Of a stretch of 64,000 nt of DNA, positions 63,207 through 64,000 are shown one piece after another. Both the position numbers and the translations under genes were made by a program. The DNA is from Leptospira sp. GIMC2001 (lineage in GTDB: Bacteria; Spirochaetota; Leptospiria; Leptospirales; Leptospiraceae). Where the stretch lies: the NCBI RefSeq assembly GCF_028462125.1, contig NZ_CP115468.1, positions 248,001 through 312,000 of the forward strand. The letters are read 5' to 3'. How positions within the stretch are numbered: position 1 is the stretch's first letter; each line of letters begins with the position of its first letter. Below the pieces are notes generated by a model, which worked only from the letters and a program-made list of their open reading frames with translations, had not been told where the DNA came from and ran no database searches.

Positions 63207-64000
63207 TTAGACCTTCGCGATTTCCTTTTTTAAGGTGCGTGATTTCAAAAATGCCATAATAAACGGCTCTAATTCACCATCCATAACTGCTTGTACATTT
63301 CCAGTTTCATGTTCGGTTCTATGATCTTTTACCATATTGTAAGGATGGAACACATAACTACGAATTTGTGAACCCCAAGCGATGTCTCTCTTCTCGCCGC
63401 CAGATTTTTCTTTTTCTTCGTCAGCTTTCTGCTTTTCAATCTCATACAAACGTGCTTTGAGCATTTTCATAGCAGTGTCTCGGTTCTTGATCTGCGATCT
63501 TTCATTCTGACAAGATACAACAACTCCAGTCGGAAGATGGGTCATTCGAACAGCAGAATCTGTTGTGTTGACGTGCTGACCACCAGAACCAGAAGAACGG
63601 AACACATCAACTCGTAAGTCCTTATCATCAATTTGAATATCTATGGTATCATCTAACTCTGGTGTTACGTAGACAGATACGAACGATGTATGTCTTTTTT
63701 TGTTTGCATCAAAGGGAGAAATTCGAACCAATCTATGAATTCCTGATTCACCCTTAAGATATCCAAAAGCATTTTCACCTTGTACATAAATTGTTGCATT
63801 CTTTATGCCAGCCGCATCACCTTCTTGGTAGTCGACAAGCTGAGACCGATATCCTTTCTTTTCAAGATAACGACTAAACATTCGAAGAAGCATCTCAGCC
63901 CAATCTTGGCTCTCAGTACCACCTGCTCCCGGATGAATATTGATGAAAGCATTACAAGCGTCATCCTTACCGCGAAGAGCTTCCGACATTTCTAGTGTCT
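63207..64000 (-). CDS. prfB: Peptide chain release factor 2, C-terminal part
   Basis: The frame is open to the window edge; about 264 residues of an expected 365 or so are seen. [20 protein letters not shown] and [20 protein letters not shown] (the GGQ peptidyl-hydrolysis motif) identify a class I release factor. The RF2-type tripeptide region and the [19 protein letters not shown] segment favour prfB over prfA. The programmed frameshift site would be beyond the window. It heads an operon with the AAA+ and OmpA genes. Confidence 0.92.
   Translation of the reverse strand, partial: TLEMSEALRGKDDACNAFINIHPGAGGTESQDWAEMLLRMFSRYLEKKGYRSQLVDYQEGDAAGIKNATIYVQGENAFGYLKGESGIHRLVRISPFDANKKRHTSFVSVYVTPELDDTIDIQIDDKDLRVDVFRSSGSGGQHVNTTDSAVRMTHLPTGVVVSCQNERSQIKNRDTAMKMLKARLYEIEKQKADEEKEKSGGEKRDIAWGSQIRSYVFHPYNMVKDHRTEHETGNVQAVMDGELEPFIMAFLKSRTLKKEIAKV

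Noticed and set aside
63207..64000. Programmed +1 frameshift of prfB
   Set aside because: The site is near codon 25, which is outside the window, so nothing can be said.

Overview
The window reads as chromosome from a Leptospira-like spirochaete. The DNA is AT-rich, there are many lipoproteins with spirochaete-style lipoboxes, and several genes are of types common in Leptospiraceae: DUF1566 and chitobiase-C-terminal-domain lipoproteins, HisKA_2 kinases, PG-tethered OmpA proteins and a class III cyclase. A single tRNA, tRNA-Pro(GGG), is present without an encoded CCA. No rRNA, CRISPR array, prophage or origin was seen. Species is not resolvable from what I can see.

Layout. 1-5.2 kb: a partial zinc-ribbon gene, a DUF423 membrane protein, a three-gene lipoprotein/esterase operon on the minus strand, a small membrane protein and a DUF4139 protein. 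5.3-12.6 kb: MTA phosphorylase, a FadH-type dienoyl-CoA reductase, a hybrid histidine kinase, a Rossmann protein and a Na/Pi cotransporter. 12.7-17.3 kb: a lipoprotein, a trypsin-like protease, an SDR/DUF2867 protein and a pirin. 17.5-21.6 kb: a tight four-gene minus-strand operon ending in VanW- and VanX-like genes. 22-30.5 kb: a stress/efflux region with a DUF2892 gene, a divergent SDR/TetR pair with two matching operators, and a TolC-RND operon with no adaptor; the DUF2892 and TolC genes share a 25-bp inverted repeat. 30.6-36.2 kb: a DUF1566 protein with a disrupted leader, a planctomycete-style DUF1501/DUF1549 pair, two small proteins and the tRNA. 36.5-39.3 kb: SixA, RppH, acylphosphatase and small proteins. 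39.5-42.1 kb: an outer-membrane protein/lipoprotein operon with a strong promoter, strong SD sites and a terminator. 42.2-44.7 kb: a cyclase and an IS200-like (RAYT-type) transposase set among REP-like palindromes. 44.7-51.5 kb: an eight-repeat chitobiase-domain lipoprotein, AlkC, small secreted proteins, and a MASE-type kinase with degenerate ATP-binding boxes plus a response regulator. 51.5-57.1 kb: a six-gene operon for a peptidoglycan-tethered ABC importer with a predicted di-iron oxidase. 57.3-64 kb: STAS and galactokinase (overlapping), Pgi, a TM-OmpA protein, a sigma-54-activator-like protein lacking GAFTGA, and partial prfB.

The best candidate for an undescribed system is 51.5-57.1 kb. 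A solute-binding protein fused to an OmpA peptidoglycan-binding domain, a TauBC/SsuBC-type permease and ATPase, a heme-oxygenase-like di-iron enzyme and two coiled-coil proteins are encoded in overlapping or closely spaced order. A long hairpin separates the binding protein from the permease. The second strongest theme is the transposase with five dispersed copies of a GGGCTTAAGCCC palindrome.
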